Source: Dipetalonema caudispina (lineage: Eukaryota > Nematoda > Chromadorea > Rhabditida > Onchocercidae). Taken from it: a stretch of DNA of 64,000 bases. Shown piece after piece: positions 54,001-64,000 of this stretch; positions within the stretch are counted from its first letter, which is position 1, and each line of letters opens with the position of its first letter. The stretch is from positions 179,159 to 243,158 of the forward strand of contig JABVXV010000015.1 of assembly GCA_013365325.1 (NCBI GenBank), written 5' to 3'. A program made the translations under genes and the position numbers. The notes below the pieces were generated by a model that was given only the letters and a program-made list of their open reading frames with translations, had not been told where the DNA came from and did no database searches.

Positions 54001-56233
54001 GCGACCACGACCTCTATTAAGAGCAGCAATTGAATCGGTACGTAATGTTACAAAAATGGATACATCGTGGGATCTACATGGCTTATGCAGAGAAGGACGG
54101 GAGAAGAAGTTGCTACAGCGTCGTTATGCTGTATCTGATTATTTTCTTGGTAGACATCGAAGCGCGCTCGTTACTGCTGATGCTGCTACACAATCACCTG
54201 TTAAGGATGCTCTTTACAGAGCTACGGAATTACCTGTTAAAGAAAATGTTGACCATGGTGTTATCAATAGCAATGATAAGGATGATTCTATTTACAATAA
54301 TGATGATACTGTTAGTAGCAAAGAGATCGTTCTGGAGTGTAAAAGTTCCGCTAATGATTATAATAAAAATAGTGCTAGTACTGGTGCTTCTAATTCATCA
54401 GTGCACCATAAGTGCACTGGTGATAATAGAAATGACAATGACGACTACACTTTTGGTGTTAATTACAATGTCGTAAATGTCATCAAGTGCGATGGTAGAG
54501 TCAGTGAGTCTAATAATGATTGTGGAAAACTGGCTGAGCAATTTCTACAACGTTATCACTGCCATCACTTGAATGATTATAAAAAATCTGATTCTGTCGC
54601 AAAAACCAGCAGGAACTGGTCTTGGAAGAATATTGGCGATGAGAATGTCATTAGTCGTCGATGTTATTCATTATTAAACAAACCATTACAAAAGAAGAAT
54701 TATCGACGACATCACTCAAGTGACGCTAGGAATACGTCCTTTGTCTTCGCTTCTACAATCAACAATAAAAGTAGTATGAGAGATATTATTAGTAAGCATC
54801 AGTGGTATTATTATCCATCCATGATATATTCAAAAACTCAGCAACAATTGGTGGATGGTAATTTATTTCTTTTTCCGATTCTAGTTCTCCTGTTCAAGAT
54901 CAATTTTCTACAGTTTAGGGACCGGGTATCAAGAATAAGAGCATTGGATTTATATTTGACTATTAGTTGTGGTAAGAAAATGAATCTCCATATTTTCAAG
55001 ATTGTTAATTTTATTCAACTTTGCTTTTGTAATATTCTCCTAATTATGATTGAAGTTTATCTTATAGTGAGATTATCCCTTCTTCGACATAACGTAGCCG
55101 TTGATTCTAATAATGGATAAATTTAATGAGTGTTATTTTTTTATTTAACACATATTCCTATACTTTCGTTTATTTGTTTTTTATTTCAGAAATGGCAAAA
55201 CATATCGCGGAATGTTTAGAGCAGTTCAATACGGGTTTGGATAAAGTTTTACAAGCACGCCAATTAGTGAGTTTATGTTTTTGTTATTAATAAGTTTTGA
55301 TTTAGATGAATAACCACGATTAGGAGTTAGTACTACTGAATAGATCAGAGTGGTTCCCTTCCTGAAGACTGTCGAAGTTCATTGGATCTGAAATTTGTAC
55401 TTTTGATTCTCATGGTGCTATATAATTCATCCGGAAATTTCGTAAGCAATGGTGCTATATTAGGCAACTCTATATTAGCTTTTCGGTTTAGGATGTTTTA
55501 GACTATCGTTATGTTCAATCTATCCCTAAGAGGTTGGGTTTTAATGATGGAGTGCTCCATTCTTTTGATTCTTGTTCATTTACTAAAGAATTTAATGTTT
55601 TATTTTCTTGTATTATTATTTATTTTACGTAACATATTTAGTTGTATTATTTTTTTCATGCTACATATCTCGATTTTATAGCTAGAAACTTCGCAAGAAT
55701 TACCAGCGGATGATCGCGATACGATGTTACGCTTGCTGAATCAAGCAATGCGAACAAGTCTCAAACGAATGGAATGCAACGATGACCGTTATGATCCAGA
55801 TGGACGGCACAGCGAAAGCCCAAATAGTCTCCCCGGTCAACGGCAGTGGTATTTTACCTGTGTTTTCTATTAATTAAAGTTCACATTACAGTAAAGTATT
55901 AGTAGAGAGGCGCAATATTCATCTAAGTATGCTTTAATTTAACAAGAATGGAATGTGCGAAGATAGGAATAGGAAAAACCATGATGTTAGGAATAATGGC
56001 ATCGGTATTTCAAAACTGGTAGCATGATATTGATTTCAGTGCTTTTTTTATTTTTGTCGTTGATTCTCACGGTTTTTTATTACAGTGCACCAGCTCAGCA
56101 GCTTTGTGGCACCAACGATGGTAATGCTAACTTTCATAACATCGGCAGTAGCATGGATCCAGCAGAATTTTTCCAACAGCACGGACAACAGCTGCTTGCT
56201 CTGCTACAACAAAACATGGCAAAGCAGAATTGA
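36086..56233 (+). CDS. WDR62/MAPKBP1: WDR62/MAPKBP1-family WD40 scaffold protein
   Basis: Exons: 36086-36177, 36556-36676, 36813-36923, 37037-37150, 37397-37510, 37707-37829, 38276-38496, 38681-38837, 38908-39018, 39130-39253, 39413-39518, 39642-39739, 40109-40236, 40340-40414, 40709-40894, 41048-41196, 41636-41779, 41971-42052, 42619-42749, 43966-44078, 45025-45363, 45635-45769, 46066-46295, 46486-46588, 47138-47296, 48233-48333, 48436-48581, 49635-49856, 50380-50562, 50879-50991, 51150-51316, 51404-51538, 51688-51800, 55190-55266, 55682-55848, 56086-56233; about 1,680 residues. The first 720 or so are consecutive WD40 repeats (TGHEPRLRVWELYD, DQTIRIWNVD, ATGSRDRMVHLFD, SADRSIVIRKM) in the order typical of WDR62/MAPKBP1. 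The rest is Ser/Thr-rich, then a Gln/Leu-rich helical C-terminus. Family members scaffold JNK signalling and act at centrosome and spindle. Uncertain points: the first exon, and the join near 50991-51150, where a small exon at about 51075-51108 may intervene. The intron after 38837 has a GC donor. Confidence 0.9.
41577..41619 (+). repeat. Direct duplication in WD40-gene intron
   Basis: CAGTTTTGCTATGCATCATAAT is followed at once by a nearly identical 21-bp copy, directly upstream of the exon starting at 41636. It may have duplicated part of the branch/acceptor region. Confidence 0.85.
50567..50626 (+). repeat. 30-bp tandem duplication at an exon-intron border
   Basis: Two 30-bp units (50567-50596, 50597-50626) differ at four positions and share TATTTCTTTCTTTnGTCAT. 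They start just inside the intron that follows the exon ending at 50562. Confidence 0.9.
52201..52303. repeat. Imperfect 48-bp hairpin in the WD40-gene intron
   Basis: Arms 52201-52249 and 52256-52303 are reverse complements with a few mismatches and a 6-nt loop, forming a long stem. It lies in the 3.4-kb intron that also holds the alternative first exon. The stem is long for a miRNA precursor and more like a palindromic element, but the intronic position would allow processing. Confidence 0.85.
53645..53656 (+). promoter_or_regulatory. Candidate trans-splice acceptor before alternative ATG
   Basis: TTTAAATCAG ends one base before the ATG at 53657, the usual placement of a spliced-leader acceptor in nematodes. 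It cannot serve as an in-frame cis acceptor from the preceding WD40-gene exon, because phase 1 would put TGA directly after it. Confidence 0.45.
53657..56233 (+). CDS. Alternative short isoform of the WDR62-type gene
   Basis: A 1,201-base exon (53657-54857) opens with ATG (MKRRSVTFTDSPPEVIDNSN) and stays open for 400 codons. At GTGGATG|GTAATT it reaches a good donor in phase 1. The next WD40-gene exon (55190) is entered in phase 1, so the reading frame runs on through 55266, 55682-55848 and 56086-56233, giving about 530 residues. The unique part is Ser/Asn/Asp-rich with short motifs such as RSLPDLNKQQ and an RPRPLLRA segment, and contains no WD40 repeats. The product would be a WD40-less protein sharing only the C-terminal helical region. 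Such a form could bind the same C-terminal partners without the propellers; this is inference. Alternatively it is a nested independent gene reading through to a stop at 55118, but the hydrophobic last 80 residues of that frame look like read-through intron. Confidence 0.6.
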
Positions 56234-57593
56234 ATAAATGAGAACAAAGCAGTGGTCACGATTGAATGTTTCTGGAAAAACTTCGATTTAAAATTTCTTG
56301 ATTTTTTTTTTCAGAATTTGTATCCCTGTTTAGAATACCGAACTTTCGAAAAGGCAGGAGACTCGATGCTAAAATTATATTCATTCTTTATTCAAAACGC
56401 TGATACTCTTCATCGTTCTGTTCTCTTATACTGTATTGATTTTTTGGCTTAGTGAATATCAAAAGTGAGAAAAATCCATTAAGTTATAAATTGCTTAAAT
56501 TTTTTTTTTAATTGTAAATTCTATATCTTGTTTTTAATACTTGTGCTATTTACACATTCTGAGAAATTGTGAGCAAACTATCATAATCATCTTATCGTGC
56601 CTTGTACTGTTTGCAATCTTTCAGTTTTAAGTTTGTATTTCCTGAAAGTGTTTTAATTGATTTATATTGTGTATACGATTTCTAGCAGAATAGTATTGAT
56701 TACGTTTTGCTGTGTGTGATTTTGGTTCAGCAATGCAAAAATTATGTGTTACATTCGGTAATGTTTATAAGCGTTGGTATCGAAAGATGTCTTCAACCGT
56801 TAGTGATTTTTCTTGACAAGATTTTTGTTTTGGACAGTTGGGAAGGACTTTCATTATTTTTATAATCATGATGCACCTTTTGTCTGTAAACTTCAGTACA
56901 TTACTGGATTAATTTTCCCTCGATATTCTTAACTACCTACCTTGAATTTAATAATGGCAAACTTCCAGGGTGGTTATGTGCATGTGTCCCCTTTACATGT
57001 ATTTGGCAAGTTTTATTCCTTATTTAACGACAATTTTATATATTGAGATGAGATGTTTAAAGTTAAGATTGGAAATTTAAGTGTTTTAGTGTCGCCATCC
57101 AGGTAGATATGCCATTAACTCATGACCATATTAGTGCCTGATTATTTCTTGTTGTTTCGCAACCATGTGTATTAGTGTTCTGTCTATAATTAAGTTCTCC
57201 CTAGAATGCATAATTTGATGTGTTTACATATTTTGTGATTCTCGTTTATCAAAAATTGATCTTCACAGTAACATATTAGTAAAAGACATATATATGTCTA
57301 TGTAGAATTACGAATTAATCAGAAGAGAGTTATTGTACGGATTACGTGCAGGGTTAACTCTATTAACTATCAGGTTTATGTATTTTCTTTTTGAGATATA
57401 AAAAAACACTAAACTTTACTGTCTGTTATAAGATTGTTATCTCAGTTAACGAGTCCCTGAGTTATTTCTGATGGGGCATAGGATATTATTTTAGGTTCCG
57501 GTTTTAACGCCCGACATCTAATGACACAAAGTGCTCTTCTAGAGTATGTAATTTTTTTTAATGTTTTATGGCCTATCACAACTGAATTTTTCA

Positions 57594-57599
57594 ATAAAG
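57594..57599 (+). promoter_or_regulatory. Candidate poly(A) signal of the WD40 gene
   Basis: AATAAA, about 1.36 kb after the stop at 56233. Another AATAAA overlaps the stop codon itself (56233-56238) and could give a very short 3' UTR. No other gene was seen between. Confidence 0.45.
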
Positions 57600-57613
57600 A
57601 AATTCCAAATTCA

Positions 57614-57619
57614 TTTATT
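57614..57619 (-). promoter_or_regulatory. Candidate poly(A) signal of mitochondrial IF-2
   Basis: TTTATT on the plus strand is AATAAA on the minus strand, about 155 bases after the stop of the mitochondrial IF-2 gene. It lies 14 bp from the opposing candidate signal of the WD40 gene. Confidence 0.5.
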
Positions 57620-57772
57620 CAGCACAACAGCATTTAAACAAAATTCAAAAATCTAAACACTTATTTACATGCTTTACAAATACATTCTGTATCGCAAGAT
57701 GTCACTCAAGTTCTTGCACCAACTAATATTTTTTACTTCAATCCGAATTAGTCACACCCTTCCAGTGCAAAA

Positions 57773-60700
57773 CTAAAAACCCGGAGGATCCCAACTGATC
57801 TGCTTTTTCACTTTCATCTCTCGATACGTTTCAATAATGTCGTCCTCTTTGAAAACAATCTTTTCATCCCATACAGCAACACCCACTTCTTCGTCTTTGT
57901 TTGCCGAACTCACCACCTTAAATGCATTTGATTAATTATTTACAAAATTTTTCCAACTATCGACTAACAGCATATTTCATTCAATAACCATTTCATAAGA
58001 CTGTAAATATTCAATAAAATAATCCAGGAAAGATCCGATCTTGATCATCCGGATTCGATTCTATAACGAAAAAAAGAAAAAAAAAATACCTGCGTTCCAA
58101 TGCGCATCGAACGTATAGACCCCTCAAAGATGACAGTCGTACCTCTCAGCACCCGCAGCGAATCCGATCTGCAAAAGCAAATGAAACCCTGAATAACCCA
58201 AATAAATAAAGTTTCCGTTTTGTAGAAATTTATATGAAAAAAAAAATTTCTCTCAAATTTCTTTCACATAAAAAAGTCTAAGAATTTGAAGATTTCATTT
58301 GACTGAAGACTTAATTTGAACTATGATCCAACATTTCAAATAATTCTACTGAATCGAAAAATTATAAGATCAACGAATCAACTATCTTTGAGCACTTTAA
58401 GGGTAAAAGAACAAAGTAAAATTGGGTGAACATGAGAAGTACAGAAACCTACTTATTGATAGTACCCCAATCTACCAGAATACCGGCAATTGATTGCTTC
58501 TTTCGCTCAACAATCACCCGAAAACTCTTTATTACATGTCCTTCGCCGATTTGTTCAAACACTACTTCTTCCGGAAGGCAATTCGATAAACGACTTTTCA
58601 AATCTTCTACCAAACGATAAATGACGTTGAAGCAATTAATTTCCACACCTAATTGTTCAGCAATACGCTTCAATCCAGGTGTCACTTGAACATTGAAACA
58701 GTAAAGCAGAACTGCAAAGCGTATTCAAATACTCAATATTTGCAAAGTATAATAAAAAAAAACCCGTATGGATTTCCAAAATTGTCAAGACTGTTTGGTC
58801 ATTAAGTGCAATACAACATCCGACCATGGCCTAACTAAACGTTGCATAGGATACCGGCCGCAAAGCCGTTCTCTATTGACTGGTTGAATTTGGTACTTAT
58901 GATCACACCTGAGACTCGAACTCCCCCACTAACTTTTCATTTTAAATCTACTGCATGAATAAAAGATTAACTAAGCGAAACAGTCAACCAATATTGAGAA
59001 TGATTAAAGGCAAGTTTTTCTCTAAGAATGCAAATCTTACTCTCTGATTGACATAAAAAAAATTTTAATGACTCATTACACTGGATATGAATCTGAATAT
59101 GCTGAAAAAGGAAATATACCTCCAAGATCCTTTGCTAACTTGATATCACTCTCACTAGGAGGTCCAACATCAAATTTTACAAGATTCAGCTCAACTTCCT
59201 CTGAATTGTAGGTGTCGAGTACATTTAGGATGGCTTCTAGAGTTCCATCAACATCGGTGTTCAGCATCAACTTTACGCATGGTTTTTGATTTCCAACACT
59301 CTTTTGATATTTCTGCTCCTAAAAAAAAACTTATTGCATACTTCAATTTCTGGAAATTTGATAGTTCTATAAAAATCATGGATCACTAAATCATCACAAA
59401 TTAGTTCCATTTCTAAGAAATTATTATATAACTTACTTTATGAACGATCAAGCGCAATGTGGAACCAGTACGTAAACCAGCGTCCAATAACTTACGACGA
59501 TTTTCTATATACTCCTTTCTTTCTTCCTCAATTCGCTGTTCAGCTGCTTTCTGAAATGAAGTCAATAGAACTACGGGGAGAAACAAATCAAGATAACTGC
59601 TTCTGGCGCAATATCGCACTTCATCATAATTAGTATTAGAATTAGCTCGATGATTCACGTAACATGACTCACCCAATCTTGTTCCGCTTTTTTATTTAAT
59701 TCCTTCTTCAATCTATAATGAACAACTTGCTGAGCTCTTCTCTCACTTTCCAACTGCAGAACTCGCTCTCCTGGTGAAGGCAGATTTTCTCGCCAGCCAG
59801 CGACAACTACCGGGGTACTTGGGATAGCTTTCGCTAACTCGCGGCCAAACTCATCATGCATTGCGCGAACCTACAACATTTCGTAGTTGCAAGTAAAGTT
59901 TTTTGTTCACAGTTTAAGGAATCATTATACCAAGATTAATCTGACAGCCACAATGCAAAATTAAGTTTAAAATAAAGCAAATAGTACATATAAGAGAAAA
60001 TGTATTCTTTATGTGCAGTAAAGTTGATAACAAACCCTAGCCCAAGATGTTCCAGCTACAAGTGCTGCGCCTTTCACAAGAGTCCCACGTTGAACAATCA
60101 TTGTACAAACCTTGCCAATACCTGAATTATATGAAAGAAAAGGTGAAAAGAGGATAAAGTTAAAAAAGAGATAGGAATAAAGCAAAAATTGTTTTAATTA
60201 CACTATTTTCCTATTAATACCTTATTAATTCTCCATTATACTCCCCAACGAATTAAAAAGAATATTATTAGCTATTTATTTTAGTGCATCTCCCAGTGAT
60301 GTCACAGCCAGATACTGCAGAGGCCATGCGGACCTTAAACAGTTATACACGATGCCTATCGTCAATCACCAACCTAAATCTGCTCATTACTAAATGATTT
60401 AACCTTAATCGAGCAATAAAAAAAATATGCTCCAACTATGTTTTTATGAATATAAAAATATATCCAGTCATGTATCACGATCTTTGCCATCCTCATCAGA
60501 ATTGAACAGTAAGCTTTATGAGTAGGCAAAACACACCGCTCTGGATTTTTGACTCAATCACAATCCCTTCCACTAATCCATTCCAAGTTGATCGCAAATT
60601 CATATCCTCAGCTTGTAGCAAGATTGCTTCCTGAATAATTTTTGATTATCATCATTGAAATTTCTTGATAATCATCTGACATTCCAATGATTATTAGCGG

Positions 60701-62735
60701 AATAAGTATTGAAATAAAGGATGGAGTTAGAAAAGTAACTACCTTTAGTTCATGCACATTTTTACCCTGCAGAGCTGAAATTTCGACACATAAAACATCA
60801 CCACCAAGATCATCCACTATAATTCCGTGTTCCACAAGTGACTGTTTAGCTTGGATCTAAAAATTTTAAATTTGCATAAATAAAATTTTAATCTGAACGC
60901 AATTTCGTTTCCAGATCAACCGGAAGAAACTATGAACTCTACAAGCACTCACAGGATTAGCATTAACTTTATCAATTTTATTGATGGCAACAACGATCGG
61001 TACATTTGCTTGCTTTGCATACCTAAAAGAATAAAAGAATTAGCAAATTTAAATAAAGCTTTTATTATGTATGGACTTCTGAAAATTCATGAAGGACAAT
61101 ACATCATCTTCAAGTCTCAATTTTAAATTTTAAGTGCATTAAAAGCATTTCAAAGCATCTGAGTGACAGTGCAAACAACACGTATAAGAAATAACTTCAC
61201 TGTATAAATTTATCATATTTTTAACTATGTTGGACAACTTTGCTACACTAAAGTAAAACTAAAAGAGCCTACTTTATTGATTGTACCGTTTGTTCGTTTA
61301 CTCCATCATCAGCAGCAACTACTAGAACAACTATATCGGTTGAATTTGCACCACGCTCTCGCATCTTGGCAAATGCCGCATGTCCAGGCGTGTCCAGAAA
61401 TGTAATCTCACAATCTTTTTCTTTTACTATAACGCAAATAAAATAGAAAACTTGTATAATATAAAAACGCAACACGTAAATCATTAATATGCTAATCGCT
61501 AATCACTGATCGATAGAATGAGTTTGATTGTGATTTCACATTAGCATCATGCATATGAGTAAAGCTAAAATTTAACAGAAACAAAGTTTCACACGCGTAA
61601 AAGCGCCGATGTGTTGTGTGATGCCACCATATTCGCTTTTCACAATTTGAGAATGTCTTAGACAGTCAAGAAGCGTTGTCTTTCCATGATCAACATGCCC
61701 CATAATAGTGACTACAGGCGCACGTTGTTTCAATTCATCTTCCGGAGGTGGTGACCTAAAAAGAAAGAAATAATCAGTGAAATTTTATCCCTAATAAATG
61801 AATATAAAGAGCATGAAGATCGTAAGTAGGGTTCAATTGGAAAATATATTTATTGGGATTAGTTCCATTAAGTCATAAAAAAATTTAAGGAATGCCAAAA
61901 GAGCTTCCTAAATGAGGATAAAACTAACTGTGGAAAGGCATCCAATTCAAAATTATCACTGACAACATTTCGAGGATGTGCTATCAGTCTTGGTTTCAAA
62001 CCAAAAGCTCCAACTGCAGTGATGATACTAGACATATCCAGTACTGAAAACATGAAATATAACTGGAACGACATTTGGTCAAGATAAATATTTGTAACAA
62101 GGAAAATTGAAGTATAATTTCTGGAAGGAACTATAAATTCAAAATTGGTGTGATTAATCATCCAAGGACTATGTAAATGTAAGATACTTTCGCTGTTACT
62201 CCTCGGTGATTTGTTCAAATTTTTGAGCACTTCTAAAATTTCTTCTTCTGTACTTTCTAACACCTTGGCCAATTCTCTGAAAATGTAGATCCAATGAAAA
62301 ATACAGAATAACAGTATATCATTCTAATCTGACACACTATAAATTGAAAACTTGAGAAGTAAAATGAAATTTATAAATTAGGAATAATTTAGCCTAAATG
62401 ATGAAGGATGACATTTGACAAATACGTTTATCAAGAAGCCAAATTTATTCTTTTATTATGTATTAAATATATGAAAAGGTTTACACCTATCATCCCATTT
62501 TCATATCTACGATAAATTCACAAGCAATGTAAACATATTCCATATCAACTTACCCAACTTCCATATTTTCATAAATTTCGGCAATTTTTTTCTTACTGGG
62601 CGTTTTGCCGACCACAATAGGATCGATAAATTTTCTCCGTTTCCGTTTAACATAACATTTAGGTGACATTCTGAATGATCGAACTGAACCACTAAGAAGC
62701 CATCGTATGGTGCATAAATGCATCAATTGTCGCAT
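57773..62735 (-). CDS. MTIF2: Mitochondrial translation initiation factor IF-2
   Basis: GTPase that delivers formylmethionyl-tRNA to the mitochondrial small ribosomal subunit. Fifteen exons in phase: 62735-62554, 62276-62188, 62043-61929, 61755-61595, 61426-61273, 61022-60953, 60856-60743, 60630-60537, 60121-60036, 59870-59673, 59550-59437, 59318-59120, 58711-58453, 58168-58090 and 57916-57773 (685 residues, close to the animal family length). The N-terminus ([20 protein letters not shown]) is basic and Ser-rich like a mitochondrial presequence. An ELAKVL segment (IF2N-like) follows. GTPase motifs: GHVDHGKT (148-155), GGITQHIG (172-179), DTPGH (194-198), NKID (248-251), SAL (284-286). Domains II and IV follow, ending ISWDPPGF. 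The intron 62187-62044 is in frame if retained. An upstream splice-bounded 36-nt segment (62806-62771) could be a 5' exon joined to a start at the internal AATGTCACC, so the exact N-terminus is uncertain. Confidence 0.94.
58780..58990 (-). repeat. G+C-richer intronic block with tRNA-like boxes
   Basis: Within an intron of the mitochondrial IF-2 gene. On the minus strand a segment resembling an A box (CGCTTAGTTAATC) is followed about 50 bases later by a B-box-like GTTCGAGTC. After it comes a relatively G+C-rich stretch containing GGCTTTGCGGCCGGTATCC. This order fits a decayed tRNA gene or a tRNA-derived SINE. The acceptor stem and T stem do not pair well, so it is not a functional tRNA by eye. 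Confidence 0.3.
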
Positions 62736-64000
62736 TTTTTAAAGCAAGTAAATTTGAATCGATTACTTACTTCCTCATCGTTTCCATTTCATCTTTTGTT
62801 TTCCCACTGCAAAATATGAAATTATCCAAAATATATATCCTATCTCTCTAAAATACCTTAACTTTCCCATAAATAGCAAAGCCTAACATCTAATCCTTCC
62901 TGGCCTAACATCAATACCCAACATTAATTGCCTTAATTAGACCTTCTCTCTTCCATCCACTCTCTCCAGTTAACGGGTTGAATGTTAAGTTGCCGAAAAT
63001 CGCTCGTTGCAATTGAAGATCTAAACTATGAAAAGTGACCTTGTGATGAACTTATTTGAATTGAATAAATTATGCATAGTTGTGAGAGATGTGCTCATTT
63101 TGGATTAAAATTTATATTTTTAATAATTTTAAATTGACAAAAGTGGGAATGATATAATATACAAAAATTGAAATCGAAATGATACAATGATATATGGTAG
63201 TAAACTAAGAATTAAAGCTGTTTATTTGTATTACAGTTAATCATGATTATGATTAGATTAAGTATAATTCATTATCAGATAAATAACCTAACGTTGAAGT
63301 AGATTCTGCTACCGGTCATTGATCACTGTCAACATTATCAATTCAGATCATATAATTCATTCCTTCTAATTAACTTTTCCATGAAACTTACAATTATTGC
63401 AAACGGTTAAATGTCACCAATCTGGCGATTACTTTTTCAATTTTTTGATAAATACAAGCTCGAGAATTATCATATTGAATTGAGAATTTCCGGATTTTTT
63501 TTTTTTTTTCGGAATTTATCCCCTAATATTGAACATACAAGAATCTATGAGAAACAGTTGATTGGTTATTTCTCAAGAATTAGTTTAGTTTAGTTAAGTC
63601 CGCCGTACTTTGTACAAATTTTTGTTTACTTATCGAAATTTCGTGTATGTATGACCGGTTTTATTTGTAAATTTCCTGTGATCATAGTTTACTTTGGAAA
63701 ACACAAATATAAAAGAGGATATGGTTAGTATAGAAAAGTATGTATAGTTACACAACAAGAAGGATTAATTGACAGACAAGTAAACCGTAACGACCATTGG
63801 GCAGTTCCTCTTCCTCAATGAACTAACTCCTGTGAATTTTGTTGACCGTTATGACGTCACATCCCCATTGGGATGGGAAGAGAAGGGAAAAATGAAGTGG
63901 ACAGATCGAGTTGACAGATCAGAGTTTGATGAGAGAACCAGGTCGGGTCACGACAACAAAACGTCGGCACTAAAGCTTGAGGATCAACTGACAACCGGCT
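62736..64000. other. Region upstream of mitochondrial IF-2
   Basis: No confident gene. From 63784 to the window end one plus frame stays open for 72 codons, with an ATG at 63892 (MKWTDRVDRSEFDERTRSGH). It is polar and could be a 5' exon cut by the window edge, or chance. A TGACGTCA palindrome sits at 63852-63859, and the last 250 bases are noticeably less A+T-rich than the rest, as expected near a promoter. Confidence 0.35.

Noticed and set aside
53657..55120. Whole 487-residue frame as a single-exon gene
   Set aside because: After 54857 the protein becomes hydrophobic and A+T-driven, and a good phase-compatible donor is present there. Splicing to the shared exon is more likely.
63784..64000. 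72-codon open frame to the window end
   Set aside because: No acceptor or family support, and it is cut by the window edge. Mentioned only in the region entry.
1..64000. CRISPR arrays, bacterial operons, phage or Wolbachia insertions
   Set aside because: No spaced direct-repeat array and no intron-free bacterial-style gene cluster was seen. All supported genes are spliced nematode genes.

Overview
This 64-kb window looks like nuclear DNA of a parasitic nematode, most likely a clade III (spirurid/filarial-type) worm. The base composition is strongly A+T-rich with many poly(A)/poly(T) runs of 15-40 bases. Introns are mostly short to medium with nematode acceptors (TTTTCAG-like). The gene content includes nematode-typical families: a ground-like protein, a secreted C-type lectin and UDP-galactopyranose mutase. 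The species cannot be fixed from the sequence. All gene models were built by hand from splice signals, reading phase and family resemblance. Exon edges are predictions.

Layout. (1) 1.5-2.9 kb, minus: a small secreted ground-like protein, 3 exons, complete. (2) 4.2-9.1 kb, plus: a secreted protein with a diverged N-terminal half and a clear C-terminal C-type-lectin domain, 10 exons, complete. (3) 10.2-14.8 kb, minus: UDP-galactopyranose mutase (glf-1), 10 exons, convergent with the lectin gene. (4) 14.8-35.7 kb: about 21 kb of low-complexity A+T-rich DNA. It holds two weakly supported sets of orphan exons and microsatellites. It also holds a nearly perfect 183-bp inverted repeat with a 114-nt spacer, and a shorter perfect hairpin. 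(5) 36.1-56.2 kb, plus: a roughly 36-exon gene of the WDR62/MAPKBP1 family (WD40 scaffold, JNK/centrosome/spindle class). A 400-codon exon in its last large intron begins with its own ATG behind a splice-acceptor-like site. It joins the C-terminal exons in phase, so it probably encodes a short isoform from a second promoter. (6) 57.8-62.7 kb, minus: mitochondrial translation initiation factor IF-2, 15 exons, convergent with the WDR62-type gene; the candidate poly(A) signals of the two genes lie 14 bp apart. (7) 62.7-64.0 kb: upstream DNA with no confident gene.

The genes do not form one pathway. They are a mix of secreted or surface functions (ground-like, lectin, galactofuranose synthesis) and housekeeping or scaffold functions. 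I did not find a clear undescribed multi-gene system. The best leads are the large inverted repeat, the nested alternative isoform of the WDR62-type gene, an apparently non-canonical exon junction in glf-1, two GC-AG introns, and a surplus of TGACGTCA palindromes.
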